Source: Blastocatellia bacterium
Lineage (GTDB): Bacteria > Acidobacteriota > Blastocatellia > Chloracidobacteriales > Chloracidobacteriaceae
Direction: 5' to 3'
Length of the DNA: 64,000 nucleotides
Assembly: GCA_019695185.1 (NCBI GenBank)
Contig: JAIBAN010000009.1
Coordinates: 1-64,000, forward strand
Numbering within the stretch: position 1 is the first letter of the stretch; every line of letters begins with the position of its first letter. A model generated the notes under the pieces. It saw only the letters and a list, made by a program, of their open reading frames with translations. It was not told where the DNA came from and made no database searches. The translations under genes were made by a program, and so were the position numbers. Shown in pieces: positions 17,611-25,888 of this stretch.

Positions 17611-18804
17611 ATGAAAGTTTCCCTCCTCGGAGCCACGGGCTCGATTGGTTGCAATACTCTTGATGTGATTCGCTGGCTGGCTCCGCGTTTTGAAGTGGAC
17701 GCCATGAGCGCAGGTACCAACGTTGAACGATTCGCTGAACAAATCCGCGAATTTCACCCCTCCTACGTGGCGGTTGCGGATGAACCGGCGGCTGAAAAGC
17801 TGAAAACTCTGCTCGGTCACGACTACACAGGCGAAATTGGAATCGGAACCGAAGGCATGGTCCGGGTGGCCACTGCTCCCGAAACCGGGATTGTGGTTTC
17901 CGCCACGGTTGGCGCACGCGGACTGGTCCCAACCCTCCGGGCCATCGAATGTGGCAAGCGGGTTGGGATTGCCAATAAAGAACCCTTGGTCATGGCAGGA
18001 GAGCTGATGACCCGCCGCGCCCGTGAGGCAAAAGCCGAAATTCTGCCGATTGACAGTGAACACAACGCCCTCCACCAATGCCTGCGTGGTGAACGGACTT
18101 CCGACATCAAGCGGTTGATTTTGACCGCCAGCGGAGGGCCTTTCCGCCGCACTCCACTCGCAGACTTCCAACAGATTACCGTGGCACAGGCCCTCAAACA
18201 TCCAACCTGGCAAATGGGCCGCAAAATCACAATTGATTCTGCCACCTTGATGAACAAAGGGCTGGAAGTCGTCGAAGCCCGCTGGTTGTTCAATCTTCCG
18301 CCTGACCAGATTGATGTCATCATTCACCCTCAATCCACCGTCCATTCGATGGTCGAACTGGTGGACGGCTCGACCATGGCCCAGCTTGGCATTGCTGATA
18401 TGCGCCATCCGATTCAGTATGCGCTGACCTATCCGGACCGCCTGCCCGCCCATATTCCCGCCCTGGATTTGTTGTCCATCGGCAAACTTGAATTCGAAGC
18501 CCCGGACCTCAACAAGTTCCCCTGCCTGCGCCTGGCCTATGATTCGCTCCGGGCCGGTGGGACCATGCCAGCGGTTTTGAATGCAGCCAACGAAGAAGCC
18601 GTAGCAGCCTTTCTGGATGAACGGATTCGCTTTGTGGAAATCCCGCTGCTGATTGAGCATGTCATGCACAACCACAGTGTCACTGAAACTGACAGCCTGG
18701 AAACCATCCTGGCGGCTGACACGTGGGCCAGACAGGCGTCACAAGAGTGGATTTTCCGGAATAACAAACAACTTTCGGCAACCGGTTCGGAGTCCCGCCT
18801 TTAG
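17611..18804 (+). CDS. dxr: 1-deoxy-D-xylulose 5-phosphate reductoisomerase
   Basis: Dxr (IspC) converts DXP to MEP with NADPH, the second step of the non-mevalonate isoprenoid pathway. The 397-residue protein shows the NADPH loop LLGATGSIG, the loop NKEPLVMAGE, the metal and substrate residues in IDSEHNALHQCL, LTASGGPFR and the later HPTWQMGRKITIDSATLMNKG. The length is typical. The ATG follows the AGCTGAA array directly. The C-terminus and TAG stop are provided by the first palindromic unit of the next repeat. Nearby thiE and thiD act in thiamine synthesis, which also draws on DXP. Confidence 0.97.
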   Translation: MKVSLLGATGSIGCNTLDVIRWLAPRFEVDAMSAGTNVERFAEQIREFHPSYVAVADEPAAEKLKTLLGHDYTGEIGIGTEGMVRVATAPETGIVVSATVGARGLVPTLRAIECGKRVGIANKEPLVMAGELMTRRAREAKAEILPIDSEHNALHQCLRGERTSDIKRLILTASGGPFRRTPLADFQQITVAQALKHPTWQMGRKITIDSATLMNKGLEVVEARWLFNLPPDQIDVIIHPQSTVHSMVELVDGSTMAQLGIADMRHPIQYALTYPDRLPAHIPALDLLSIGKLEFEAPDLNKFPCLRLAYDSLRAGGTMPAVLNAANEEAVAAFLDERIRFVEIPLLIEHVMHNHSVTETDSLETILAADTWARQASQEWIFRNNKQLSATGSESRL

Positions 18805-18960
18805 GCGGCAGTTTCGGAGTTCCGCCTTCAGGCGGCAGTTTGGAAACCGGTCTTGAGACTGGTTCTTTGCTTTAAAATCAAAACAGCCGCGTAAACGCGG
18901 AACTCTACACAGCCGCGTAAACGCGGAACTCTCCACAGCCGCGTAAACGCGGAACTCTAA
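18786..18960. repeat. Inverted pair of palindrome-containing tandem repeats
   Basis: The left arm has two units of about 27 bp carrying CCGCCTTTAGGCGG or CCGCCTTCAGGCGG; the right arm has three identical 24-bp units carrying CCGCGTAAACGCGG. The units of the two arms are inverted relative to each other (GGAGTTCCG against CGGAACTCT). The stem bases differ between the arms in a paired way (CC/GG against CG/CG). The dxr stop lies in the first loop, and the right arm ends six bases before the Nudix ATG. Confidence 0.93.
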
Positions 18961-18966
18961 ACTTTT

Positions 18967-19461
18967 ATGGCTAAACGAAACGATTATTGTTCCTTCTGTG
19001 GTGTGAAATTTGAAGAAAATCAACCATTTCCACGGACATGCGGGGCTTGCGGCAACATTACCTACGTCAACCCGTTGCCGGTTTCAGTGGTGGTGCTCCC
19101 GATTGACGAGACGGGTGTCCTGGTGATTCGCCGAGGGATTGAACCCCGCAAAGGGAAACTTGCCCTGCCCGGCGGTTTCATTGGGGTGGGAGAATCCTGG
19201 CAAGCGGCGGGTGCCCGCGAACTCTATGAAGAAACCGGGATTACCATTGACCCGCAAAGCATTTCGGATTTTCGTGTCCTGAGCGCACCGGATGGAACCG
19301 TCCTGATTTTCGGACTGGCCCAGACAATTTCATCAGATGAGTTGCCAACCTTCATTCCGACTGATGAAACGTCGGAAATGTTGATTTTGACTCAGGTTGA
19401 GGAACTCGCCTTTCCGCTCCACACCCAAGTGCTGCGCCAATTCTTTGAACGCAAGCGATAA
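18967..19461 (+). CDS. Nudix hydrolase with N-terminal zinc ribbon
   Basis: The 164-residue protein starts with a four-cysteine ribbon (CSFC at 8-11 and CGAC about 21 residues on). A Nudix domain follows whose box runs from GGFIGVGE to RELYEETGI and contains the expected Glu residues. Proteins with this layout hydrolyse nucleoside diphosphate-linked compounds, for example NADH or ADP-ribose; the substrate is not evident. It lies between dxr and thiE in the same direction, and its stop is only six bases before the thiE start, so it is probably co-transcribed with the thiamine genes. Confidence 0.88.
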   Translation: MAKRNDYCSFCGVKFEENQPFPRTCGACGNITYVNPLPVSVVVLPIDETGVLVIRRGIEPRKGKLALPGGFIGVGESWQAAGARELYEETGITIDPQSISDFRVLSAPDGTVLIFGLAQTISSDELPTFIPTDETSEMLILTQVEELAFPLHTQVLRQFFERKR

Positions 19462-19467
19462 CCCCTT

Positions 19468-20103
19468 GTGTTGTACCTGATTTCAGACCGCAGAGCCCTG
19501 TTCCTGCCGGGAGAGTCGTTTTCCGAAACGACCGCCCGACTCCGCCTGTTGAAATTGGCGAACGCGGCAGCAATGGCCCGGATTCCCTATTTTCAACTGC
19601 GGGAGAAAGACCTGGAAGCCAGAGAGGTTTTTGAACTGGCAGATGAAATCGTCCGGATTTTTGCCGGAACTGAAAGTCGCCTGCTGCTCAATGACCGGTT
19701 TGACATTGCCCTGGCTGCCGGAGCCCATGGCGTTCACCTGACCACCCGTTCCCTTCCCGCTTATGTTGTCCGCCAACACGTTCCATCCGATTTCCTGATT
19801 GGCGTCTCAACCCATAATCAGCCGGAAATCCGTGCCGCTGAACAAGGAGCGGATTTTCTGGTCTGCGGCCCCGTCTTTGACATGCCCACCAAGTCAAAAA
19901 TCGGACTGGAACAATTTTCCGTTCTCGCAGCCTCAACCCGCCTCCCCGTATTTGCATTGGGTGGGATTACCGTGGACAATCTTCCCCAACTGGCTCGTTC
20001 CGGTGCGGCAGGAATTGCCAGCATTCGGCTCTTCTGCCGGGGTGCGTTTGAAGAACCGGCGGCTTTTACCACCTTCGTTTCCCAATTGAGAATTGAGAAT
20101 TGA
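19468..20103 (+). CDS. thiE: Thiamine phosphate synthase (ThiE/TenI family)
   Basis: ThiE joins the pyrimidine diphosphate (HMP-PP) to thiazole phosphate to give thiamine phosphate. The 211-residue TIM barrel shows YFQLREKDLEARE, LLLNDRFDIALAAGAHGVHL, LIGVSTH, FLVCGPVFDMPTK and the phosphate loop FALGGIT. The TenI subfamily is a possible alternative. A GTG start at 19468 lies six bases after the Nudix stop, which suggests coupling. thiD follows in the same direction after an inverted repeat pair. The last residues, RIEN, and the TGA stop are encoded by the first GAGAATT units, so the repeat has fixed this C-terminus. Confidence 0.88.
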   Translation: MLYLISDRRALFLPGESFSETTARLRLLKLANAAAMARIPYFQLREKDLEAREVFELADEIVRIFAGTESRLLLNDRFDIALAAGAHGVHLTTRSLPAYVVRQHVPSDFLIGVSTHNQPEIRAAEQGADFLVCGPVFDMPTKSKIGLEQFSVLAASTRLPVFALGGITVDNLPQLARSGAAGIASIRLFCRGAFEEPAAFTTFVSQLRIEN

Positions 20104-20218
20104 GAATTGAGAATTGAGAATTGAAAACTCAATCTGGTTCAAAGATTCCAAAACTCAAAAACCCTAAGCCCAGAAACCGAAGATTGTTCTTCAATTCTCA
20201 ATTCTCAATTCTCAATTT
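20084..20218. repeat. Inverted pair of GAGAATT/AATTCTC arrays between thiE and thiD
   Basis: GAGAATT units run from about 20084 to 20124, beginning inside the last codons of thiE. AATTCTC units run from about 20191 to 20218 and end three bases before the thiD ATG. The arms are exact reverse complements over at least 25 bases, so a strong hairpin is possible in the transcript. Confidence 0.95.
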
Positions 20219-20221
20219 CTT

Positions 20222-21040
20222 ATGAAAAGCATCCTCACAATTGCAGGACTCGACCCGGCTGGTGGAGCCGGAATTCTGGCTGACTTGAAAACCATTGCCG
20301 CGCATGGCAACCACGGAGTGGCCGTTCTGACAGCAACCACAGCCCAAAACACGGTCGGCGTGAAAAGTTTTTTCCCCTTGACGCCCGAAGCTGTGTGCCA
20401 GCAATTGGATGCCCTCCACGAAGACATCCCTTTGGCCGCAGCCAAAACCGGCATGGTGGGAACCGGTGAAATTGCTGAAGCCGTTTGTGACTGGCTACAC
20501 CGGCACTGGCTGACACCACTCGTCGTGGATCCGGTGCTGGTGGCGAGCAGCGGACATTTGCTCTTTGAACCGGAGGCGATTGACACCATGCGGAAAAAGC
20601 TCCTGCCTTTGGCCACCATCATCACGCCCAACCTGCCCGAAGCCGCCACGCTGACCGGTCGCACGGTTGAAACACAGTCCCAAATGGAGGAAGCTGCGCT
20701 TCGGCTGTACGACCTGGGACCGAAATACATTTTGGTCAAAGGCGGCCACCTGAGCGAAAGCGCGACGGACCTGCTTTATGACGGCAAAACCTTCCAATGG
20801 TTTGAGGGTACCCGACTGGAGGTCAACACCCACGGGACTGGCTGCACGATGTCAGCGGCGATTGCCACTTTGATGGGTTCCGGTTATGAAGCACCCGAAG
20901 CCGTGGCCCGCGCCAAAGCCTTTGTCCGGACTGCCATGGGCCGCATGCTCAAGGTCGGAAAAGGAAAAATGCTCTTGGGGCATCTGCCGCTGGATGACCT
21001 CCGCCAGAAGGTGATGGAACTCAAGGGCGACGATACATAA
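20222..21040 (+). CDS. thiD: Hydroxymethylpyrimidine/phosphomethylpyrimidine kinase
   Basis: ThiD phosphorylates HMP and HMP-P to HMP-PP, the partner used by ThiE. The 272-residue ribokinase-fold protein begins ILTIAGLDPAGGAGILADLK. It continues with GVAVLTATTAQNT, VVDPVLVASSG, ITPNLPEAATLTG, ILVKGGH and the anion hole and catalytic Asp region HGTGCTMSAAIAT. Its length matches E. coli ThiD. It lies next to thiE. The start codon follows the AATTCTC array by three bases, with no room for a normal Shine-Dalgarno. Confidence 0.96.
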   Translation: MKSILTIAGLDPAGGAGILADLKTIAAHGNHGVAVLTATTAQNTVGVKSFFPLTPEAVCQQLDALHEDIPLAAAKTGMVGTGEIAEAVCDWLHRHWLTPLVVDPVLVASSGHLLFEPEAIDTMRKKLLPLATIITPNLPEAATLTGRTVETQSQMEEAALRLYDLGPKYILVKGGHLSESATDLLYDGKTFQWFEGTRLEVNTHGTGCTMSAAIATLMGSGYEAPEAVARAKAFVRTAMGRMLKVGKGKMLLGHLPLDDLRQKVMELKGDDT

Positions 21041-21187
21041 TTCCGGCGGGAATCAGACGCCATCTGGAATTTGACCCAGGCAGACGACCTACCGACTTCA
21101 TGACCATTGCTTCGATTGGCTGCACGGTTGGTCTGGAAGCCATGTACCGCCAGGTCAAATCTGAAGAAACCGAACCAGCTTCTGAAC

Positions 21188-21919
21188 ATGACGAAACTCG
21201 TTGAAATCCGTACCCGCCTGGAGCAACTGACCAAGCCCGAACGGGCTGAATTTGCCAAACGCTATTTCAAGACCGGCCCCGGCCAATATGGCGAAGGGGA
21301 CGTATTTTTGGGCCTCAGTGCGCCTGAACTGCGGGCGCTTGCCCATGAATTTGCTCCATTGTGCAGCACCGCTGACCAGCTTGAACTGCTCCGCTCTCCC
21401 ATTCATGACGAGCGCGCTTTGACCCTGCTCATGTGGGTGCGGCTTTTTCCCAAAGCGACGGCAGACCGACAGGCGGAAATCTATCGGCTCTATCTGGAAA
21501 ACACCCGCCATATCAACAACTGGGATTTGGTTGATGTCTCGGCACCGCACATTGTCGGGATGTACCTCTTGCACCGGGACCGCTCGGTTTTGCGCCAACT
21601 GGCAGTTTCGGGAAGCCTGTGGGAACGACGGATTGCCATCATTGCCACCCAGCAGTTTATTCGCCAGAACCAGTTTGACGACACCATCGCCATTGCCGAA
21701 ACCCTGCTTTCCGACAAACACGACCTGATTCATAAAGCTGTGGGCTGGATGTTGCGCGAAGTCGGCCAGCGTGCCCCCGAACGGGAACGCGAATTTTTAC
21801 GCCATTTCCATCACACCATGCCCCGCACCATGCTGCGCTATGCAATTGAGAAGTTTCCCGAAGCGGAACGGCAGGAGTTCCTCAAAAAGCCAGGGCGGAA
21901 AACCAACCAGGATTTGTAG
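21188..21919 (+). CDS. DNA alkylation repair protein, AlkD family
   Basis: The 243-residue protein is all-helical with HEAT-like repeats. It has family signatures such as GLSAPELRALA and NNWDLVDVSAPHIVG, and KAVGWMLREVGQR near the end. AlkD-type glycosylases excise bulky or cationic alkylated bases without base flipping. The ATG at 21188 is preferred because an upstream extension is not alike to family N-termini. A Shine-Dalgarno is not evident. Two tandem small-protein genes follow at close spacing. Confidence 0.9.
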   Translation: MTKLVEIRTRLEQLTKPERAEFAKRYFKTGPGQYGEGDVFLGLSAPELRALAHEFAPLCSTADQLELLRSPIHDERALTLLMWVRLFPKATADRQAEIYRLYLENTRHINNWDLVDVSAPHIVGMYLLHRDRSVLRQLAVSGSLWERRIAIIATQQFIRQNQFDDTIAIAETLLSDKHDLIHKAVGWMLREVGQRAPEREREFLRHFHHTMPRTMLRYAIEKFPEAERQEFLKKPGRKTNQDL

Positions 21920-21922
21920 GTC

Positions 21923-22135
21923 ATGAATGCACTTGAAGCTGTGGATTTGGCCCTGCAAACAGCCGGACTGATATCTGAAGTGGTGGTCTCAATTAATATC
22001 CATCGGGCACATGGGGAGGAAAACGTTGAATGGTGGGTTTCATTTGAAACTGTCAACACAGTTGGGTTTGAGCCCGGAATTATCAGGGTTGACATTTACG
22101 ACACTGGGGCGGCAGAACTCATTCCCCTGCTGTAA
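21923..22135 (+). CDS. Small protein of unknown function, first of a tandem paralogous pair
   Basis: The 70-residue protein starts three bases after the AlkD-family stop. It reads as one helix (EAVDLALQTAG) followed by three beta strands (VVVSINI, EWWVSFETV, IIRVDIYDTGAAELIPLL). The next gene repeats this pattern: A..A[IV]D.A at the front, a W.V.F strand and TG.AE[LI][IV]P.L at the end. The alpha-beta-beta-beta shape resembles PepSY or cystatin-like mini-domains, but I cannot assign a family. No signal peptide or membrane segment is seen. Confidence 0.72.
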   Translation: MNALEAVDLALQTAGLISEVVVSINIHRAHGEENVEWWVSFETVNTVGFEPGIIRVDIYDTGAAELIPLL

Positions 22136-22149
22136 GGTGATTGAAATAT

Positions 22150-22380
22150 ATGGTTTATGCACGACAAGCCATTGATGTCGCCTTTGACCACGCACAAATC
22201 AATCCGGAATGGGTGGTTGAATTGGTAGTGTCCAATACTTCCCAGGAATCTTCCCAGTGGATTGTCGCATTCCGCATCCAGAAACCGCCGGATTTCAAAA
22301 TAGAGACAATTCAAGTGTATGTCCGAAACACCGGGGAAGCCGAAATTGTTCCCTGGCTGGACGAAGAACCCAACACCTGA
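22150..22380 (+). CDS. Small protein of unknown function, second of a tandem paralogous pair
   Basis: The 76-residue protein follows its paralogue by 14 bases and has AAGGTG about eight bases before the ATG at 22150. The helix ARQAIDVAFDHA, the strands WVVELVVS and QWIVAFRI, and the end IQVYVRNTGEAEIVPWL align with the preceding small protein. That points to a local duplication with strong divergence. A TTG three codons upstream is an alternative start. The function is unknown. Confidence 0.72.
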   Translation: MVYARQAIDVAFDHAQINPEWVVELVVSNTSQESSQWIVAFRIQKPPDFKIETIQVYVRNTGEAEIVPWLDEEPNT

Positions 22381-22456
22381 ACCTGCTGGACCCCACGTAC
22401 TGTTTCCGCCAAACGGAACCCTAAATCAAACCACAGATGATTTGAACAAAACCCTT

Positions 22457-22540
22457 CACCGCAGAGGCGCAGAGCTTTCGCAGAGTTTTCGCAGAGTTTT
22501 TCTGGTTTCTTCTCTGCGCATCCTCTGCGCCTCTGCGGTG
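22457..22540. repeat. Perfect 18-bp inverted repeat between convergent genes
   Basis: CACCGCAGAGGCGCAGAG (22457-22474) pairs perfectly with CTCTGCGCCTCTGCGGTG (22523-22540). CGCAGAG units also repeat inside the loop. The position between convergent genes would let it end transcription from both sides, although no T tract follows. The 22381-22580 gap holds nothing else I can identify. Confidence 0.9.
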
Positions 22541-22580
22541 AGAAAAATATCTGATGTGTTCCAATGTTGTGTGGTCCGAT

Positions 22581-23096
22581 TTAGCTTTTCTGGACCTTGG
22601 TCAATTGCATGTGAAGCACTATCAACCCAACAGTCAACAGCAGATTCGCCCCCATCAGCCAGACTGAGTATTGGTGCAGGTCATTGAATTCAATCCGCCT
22701 GGGGTCGGTCGCCGGAATATTGTCAATCACGACCATGGCCGCCCGCAAAGCGGACAGTTTGCTTGAAATGACCCATTTGGAAACGGCTGAATCAATTGCC
22801 ATCACAATGGGGAACGAGACCGCCAGCTTGCCCAAAATTGTACGGAAATTTCCGGTTTGAATGACCGTCAGGACCATCAGGACGATGAGCAGCAACCCAA
22901 CCCCGATTCCCATCCATTCCAGTTTGCCCAAAACCGAATTGACAATTGAACCGGCCATGTGACGCGACGGCAGGACAGCAAACGCACTGGGAGCCACCAG
23001 CGCGCTGAAACACAGCATACTTCCCAACCACGTGCCGAGCGTCAACCGGCAGGCGGCATCCAGAACATTTGCGATTTGCGATTTACCATTTGCCAT
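22581..23096 (-). CDS. DUF4149-like four-helix membrane protein
   Basis: The 171-residue protein has four hydrophobic segments (about 18-38, 58-80, 88-105 and 145-163). The pattern GTWLGSMLCFSALVAPSAFA at the first helix resembles DUF4149 proteins, whose function is not known. The start is placed at the ATG at 23096. The first codons are themselves repeat units (ATGGCAAATGGTAAATCGC), so the N-terminus MANGKSQIAN derives from a junction repeat. Upstream in the same direction is the HD-GYP protein. Confidence 0.75.
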   Translation of the reverse strand: MANGKSQIANVLDAACRLTLGTWLGSMLCFSALVAPSAFAVLPSRHMAGSIVNSVLGKLEWMGIGVGLLLIVLMVLTVIQTGNFRTILGKLAVSFPIVMAIDSAVSKWVISSKLSALRAAMVVIDNIPATDPRRIEFNDLHQYSVWLMGANLLLTVGLIVLHMQLTKVQKS

Positions 23097-23238
23097 TTTG
23101 TTATTTTGTGAATTGTTCGTCGTTGATTGTACTTTGTTTGTGGAACACCTGAATTTAACCTCAAACCAAGCATAATTCACAACCGACAACCCACAAATTC
23201 GCAACCCGCACTCAGGGAAATCGCAAATCACAAATGCC
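23069..23238. repeat. Inverted repeat pair with AAATCGC units overlapping a start codon
   Basis: On the plus strand GCGATTTGCGATTTACCATT starts at 23069. The opposing arm GGGAAATCGCAAATCACAAA starts at about 23215, next to the stop of the HD-GYP gene. The left (plus-strand) arm covers the first nine codons of the DUF4149-like gene, so here the repeat has become coding. Confidence 0.82.
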
Positions 23239-23239
23239 T

Positions 23240-25870
23240 TCAGGCGTCTTCCAGACTCAGTTCATAGCCACGGGCGGCCAGCATCTGATCAAAAACCTCG
23301 ACGAGATAGGGGTCATATTGGGTTCCCGCCCATCGTTTGATTTCGTCAATCGCAGCTTTCGGCGAGGCTCCGGGACGGTAGGGCCGGTTACTCACAATGG
23401 CGTGATAGGTATCCACCAGTGAAACAAACCGGGAACCAAGTGGAATCTCGTCTCCTTTCAGCCGGTCAGGATACCCTTTGCCGTCCCAACGTTCATGATG
23501 ATGGCGCACCACGCGGGCGACCTCGGACATGGCTGGAATGGGTTTGAGAATCTGTTCACCAATCACCGGATGCTGTTTCATGATTTCCCATTCCTCTTCG
23601 GTCAGTTTGGCGGGGGAACGGAGAATGCGCTCCGGAATGCCGATTTTCCCAATATCGTGCAGCAATGTGCCCATCCGGACCAGTTCGATGTCGTTTTCGG
23701 TAAGCCCGGCGTGCCGGGCCAGCAACTGGCCAATCCGGCTGGCTTCCGCAGAGTGATTGCCCGTGTAGTGGTCCTTGGCATCCAGTGCCTGAGCCAGAGA
23801 GGTGACGATTTCAATAATGGAGGAAGATTTGGCCGTAGCTGGGTGAATCGCATGCATCTGGCCGCTCAACCGCCGCAAAAGACTGGGACCGGTTTCAAAC
23901 TGGGAATTCTTGAGGGTGGTGACAAAAGCCTTGAGGACCAGATTTTTCACCCGTTCGCTGCCAATCATGGCAACCTGGTCATGCCCTTGCAGTTCCGCCA
24001 GCGCGGCAGCCTGTTCGCCGCTGAAAAGAATTTCCTCAGCGTCCAGGGCATGAAATGGAAAGGTTGAAATGCCGATACTGGCCGTCAGAACTTCCCAATT
24101 TCGAACTCTGACCTCGCTCAGTCTGGACCGAAAACCTTCGGCGTGCTGCATCGCTTCATCCAAATCAACCCGTGGCAGCAAAACGGCCAACCCATTGTTG
24201 GTGATGCGCCCCAGACTGTGGTGGGGGTATTGTTCCTTGAGCAGTTTGGCAAAAGCCACCAGCACAGCGTCCCCTCCCTGCCGTCCAATTTTTTTATTGA
24301 TGCGTTCCAGGTGGTCGGTATGAATGACCATGAGCGAAAACGGGCGGTCTTCATCACGACTCCTCACAACCTGCTGATTCAGGTCGGAAATAAAGTCCTC
24401 CCGGTGCAGCAGGCCGGTCAGCCGGTCGGTACGTGCCTCTGAAACCAATGAATTGAGGTAACAAACCTGGTCCCAGGCAAGCTTCAACTGCGCCATGAAA
24501 TCTTCCATCAGACTCAGGTCAGGAAGCTGGTCGTTTTCCGCGCGGGCACTGAGCATCAGGACAGCCTGGGTTTCGCCATGCAGTTCCACCGGCAGGCAAA
24601 CATTCGGCAAATCCCAGCGGAGCGGTGTTTTCGGATGTTGCGCCAAAATGGTTCCGTTCAAAGCCGACAATGCCACAGTGACATCCAGGGCGGCATGCAG
24701 CCGATTACAGACAAACTGTTGCAGTGATTTCAAATCGGTCAGTTTGAAAAGGTCACGGGCCAGTTGGGCCAAGGTCCGCCGCAATTCTTCAGTCGCCAGC
24801 CGGCGGGCTTCTTCAATCAAGAGCAGGAAAGGTTCGGACAACCCGGCCAGAAGTGCTTCAACCTGAACTACTTCCGATTCCGCGAAGGCGTCCTGGGAAC
24901 CGTTCCGAAACAAGGTCAGCCCTCCCAAAAATCGTCCGGCATCCCGAATTGGAGCGCTCAACACATGCCGCCCTTCACGGCAAAAGGAATACTGCTGTTG
25001 CCCATCTGTTGCCGAAAACCGGACCGGGCGCGGGGCTTTTTCCAGTTTTTGATGAAACAAGCCAATATCTTTAATTTGAAATGAAGTTAAAGAAACCGGG
25101 GGAGTGTTTGGATTTTGGCGGACAAAAACCCGTTGGGGTTTAGTAGCTTTTGTCTGGTCAAGAACAAACGAAAAGACTGCCACGTCAGCCTTGAACCAGA
25201 AATACAGATGTTGTCCCAACATCCGGGTTGCCAGGCTGAGGTCATGTTTGAAGCGCAGCACTGTGGCAGTTGCTTCCAGCAGACGTTTCTGTTCTTGAAA
25301 CTGCGTCCGCTCGGCAGCCAGTTGTTCCAGGTTCAGCACCAAATTGGAAAAGGTGTCAATGACCGCCAGGGTCTGCTCCCGAAAGTGTCCTTCAAAGGTT
25401 TGAATTGACGAACTGCCCAACAGCCAGACTCCGGCAGGAAGCCCTTTTTCAGTTCCGCTGGCAACCGTAAACGGTTTTGCCAGCCAACATTTGATATTGG
25501 CCGGAGCCAGCACTCGCCAAAACGGCCCCACTTGCTCCGCCGGGTTGGAAATCCACCGGTCCTGCCGTTTGACATCCCCCAAAGCGCTCAAGGGCTGTTT
25601 GGCCAGTTGTTTGACTCCCTGAACCAACCGTGGTTTGAGACCATGGACGGCCCGGCAAATAAATCCGCCCTCTTCGGTTCGCAAAAACAGCAGGCCAGCG
25701 TCAAAACCGCTCCAAAAGGTAATGGACTCAAGGATATGCTGCCAGATTTTTTCAGAGGGCTGGGAATGTCCCAAATACCGCAGAATTCCCAAGACATCAA
25801 TTAATGGTGCCGCCACATCGGAGGAGGTCGGCAATTGCCCCATGTCACCCGGTCCGGAGGAGTGTGTCAT
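23240..25870 (-). CDS. GAF / degenerate GGDEF / HD-GYP cyclic di-GMP signalling protein
   Basis: The 876-residue protein has two GAF-like sensor regions (about 20-190 and 210-480), a GGDEF domain (about 520-650) and a C-terminal HD-GYP domain (about 680-876). In the GGDEF domain the active-site loop reads LGRITNNGLAVLLP where active cyclases have RxGGDEF, so it is probably inactive. The HD-GYP domain is intact: HDIGKIGIP at about 738 and HHERWDGKGYPD with the GYP near 799. The protein should therefore hydrolyse c-di-GMP, perhaps with the dead GGDEF domain as a GTP sensor. No membrane segment is seen. The start at 25870 excludes 34 codons that would be read from the repeat arm. Confidence 0.92.
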   Translation of the reverse strand: MTHSSGPGDMGQLPTSSDVAAPLIDVLGILRYLGHSQPSEKIWQHILESITFWSGFDAGLLFLRTEEGGFICRAVHGLKPRLVQGVKQLAKQPLSALGDVKRQDRWISNPAEQVGPFWRVLAPANIKCWLAKPFTVASGTEKGLPAGVWLLGSSSIQTFEGHFREQTLAVIDTFSNLVLNLEQLAAERTQFQEQKRLLEATATVLRFKHDLSLATRMLGQHLYFWFKADVAVFSFVLDQTKATKPQRVFVRQNPNTPPVSLTSFQIKDIGLFHQKLEKAPRPVRFSATDGQQQYSFCREGRHVLSAPIRDAGRFLGGLTLFRNGSQDAFAESEVVQVEALLAGLSEPFLLLIEEARRLATEELRRTLAQLARDLFKLTDLKSLQQFVCNRLHAALDVTVALSALNGTILAQHPKTPLRWDLPNVCLPVELHGETQAVLMLSARAENDQLPDLSLMEDFMAQLKLAWDQVCYLNSLVSEARTDRLTGLLHREDFISDLNQQVVRSRDEDRPFSLMVIHTDHLERINKKIGRQGGDAVLVAFAKLLKEQYPHHSLGRITNNGLAVLLPRVDLDEAMQHAEGFRSRLSEVRVRNWEVLTASIGISTFPFHALDAEEILFSGEQAAALAELQGHDQVAMIGSERVKNLVLKAFVTTLKNSQFETGPSLLRRLSGQMHAIHPATAKSSSIIEIVTSLAQALDAKDHYTGNHSAEASRIGQLLARHAGLTENDIELVRMGTLLHDIGKIGIPERILRSPAKLTEEEWEIMKQHPVIGEQILKPIPAMSEVARVVRHHHERWDGKGYPDRLKGDEIPLGSRFVSLVDTYHAIVSNRPYRPGASPKAAIDEIKRWAGTQYDPYLVEVFDQMLAARGYELSLEDA

Positions 25871-25888
25871 AGGCAGAACTCCGTGCTC

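Noticed and set aside
17554-18675. A long leftward frame opposite dxr
   Set aside because: It is the mirror of dxr, with low-complexity composition and no motifs. The same applies to the long frame opposite the site-2 protease gene at 9546-10343.
18786-18960. CRISPR array
   Set aside because: Units are contiguous or palindromic with no unique spacers of regular length, and no cas gene is in the window.
21100-21204. A 34-codon frame overlapping the start of the AlkD-family gene
   Set aside because: The composition is protein-like, but no Shine-Dalgarno or family could be recognised and it overlaps a confident gene.
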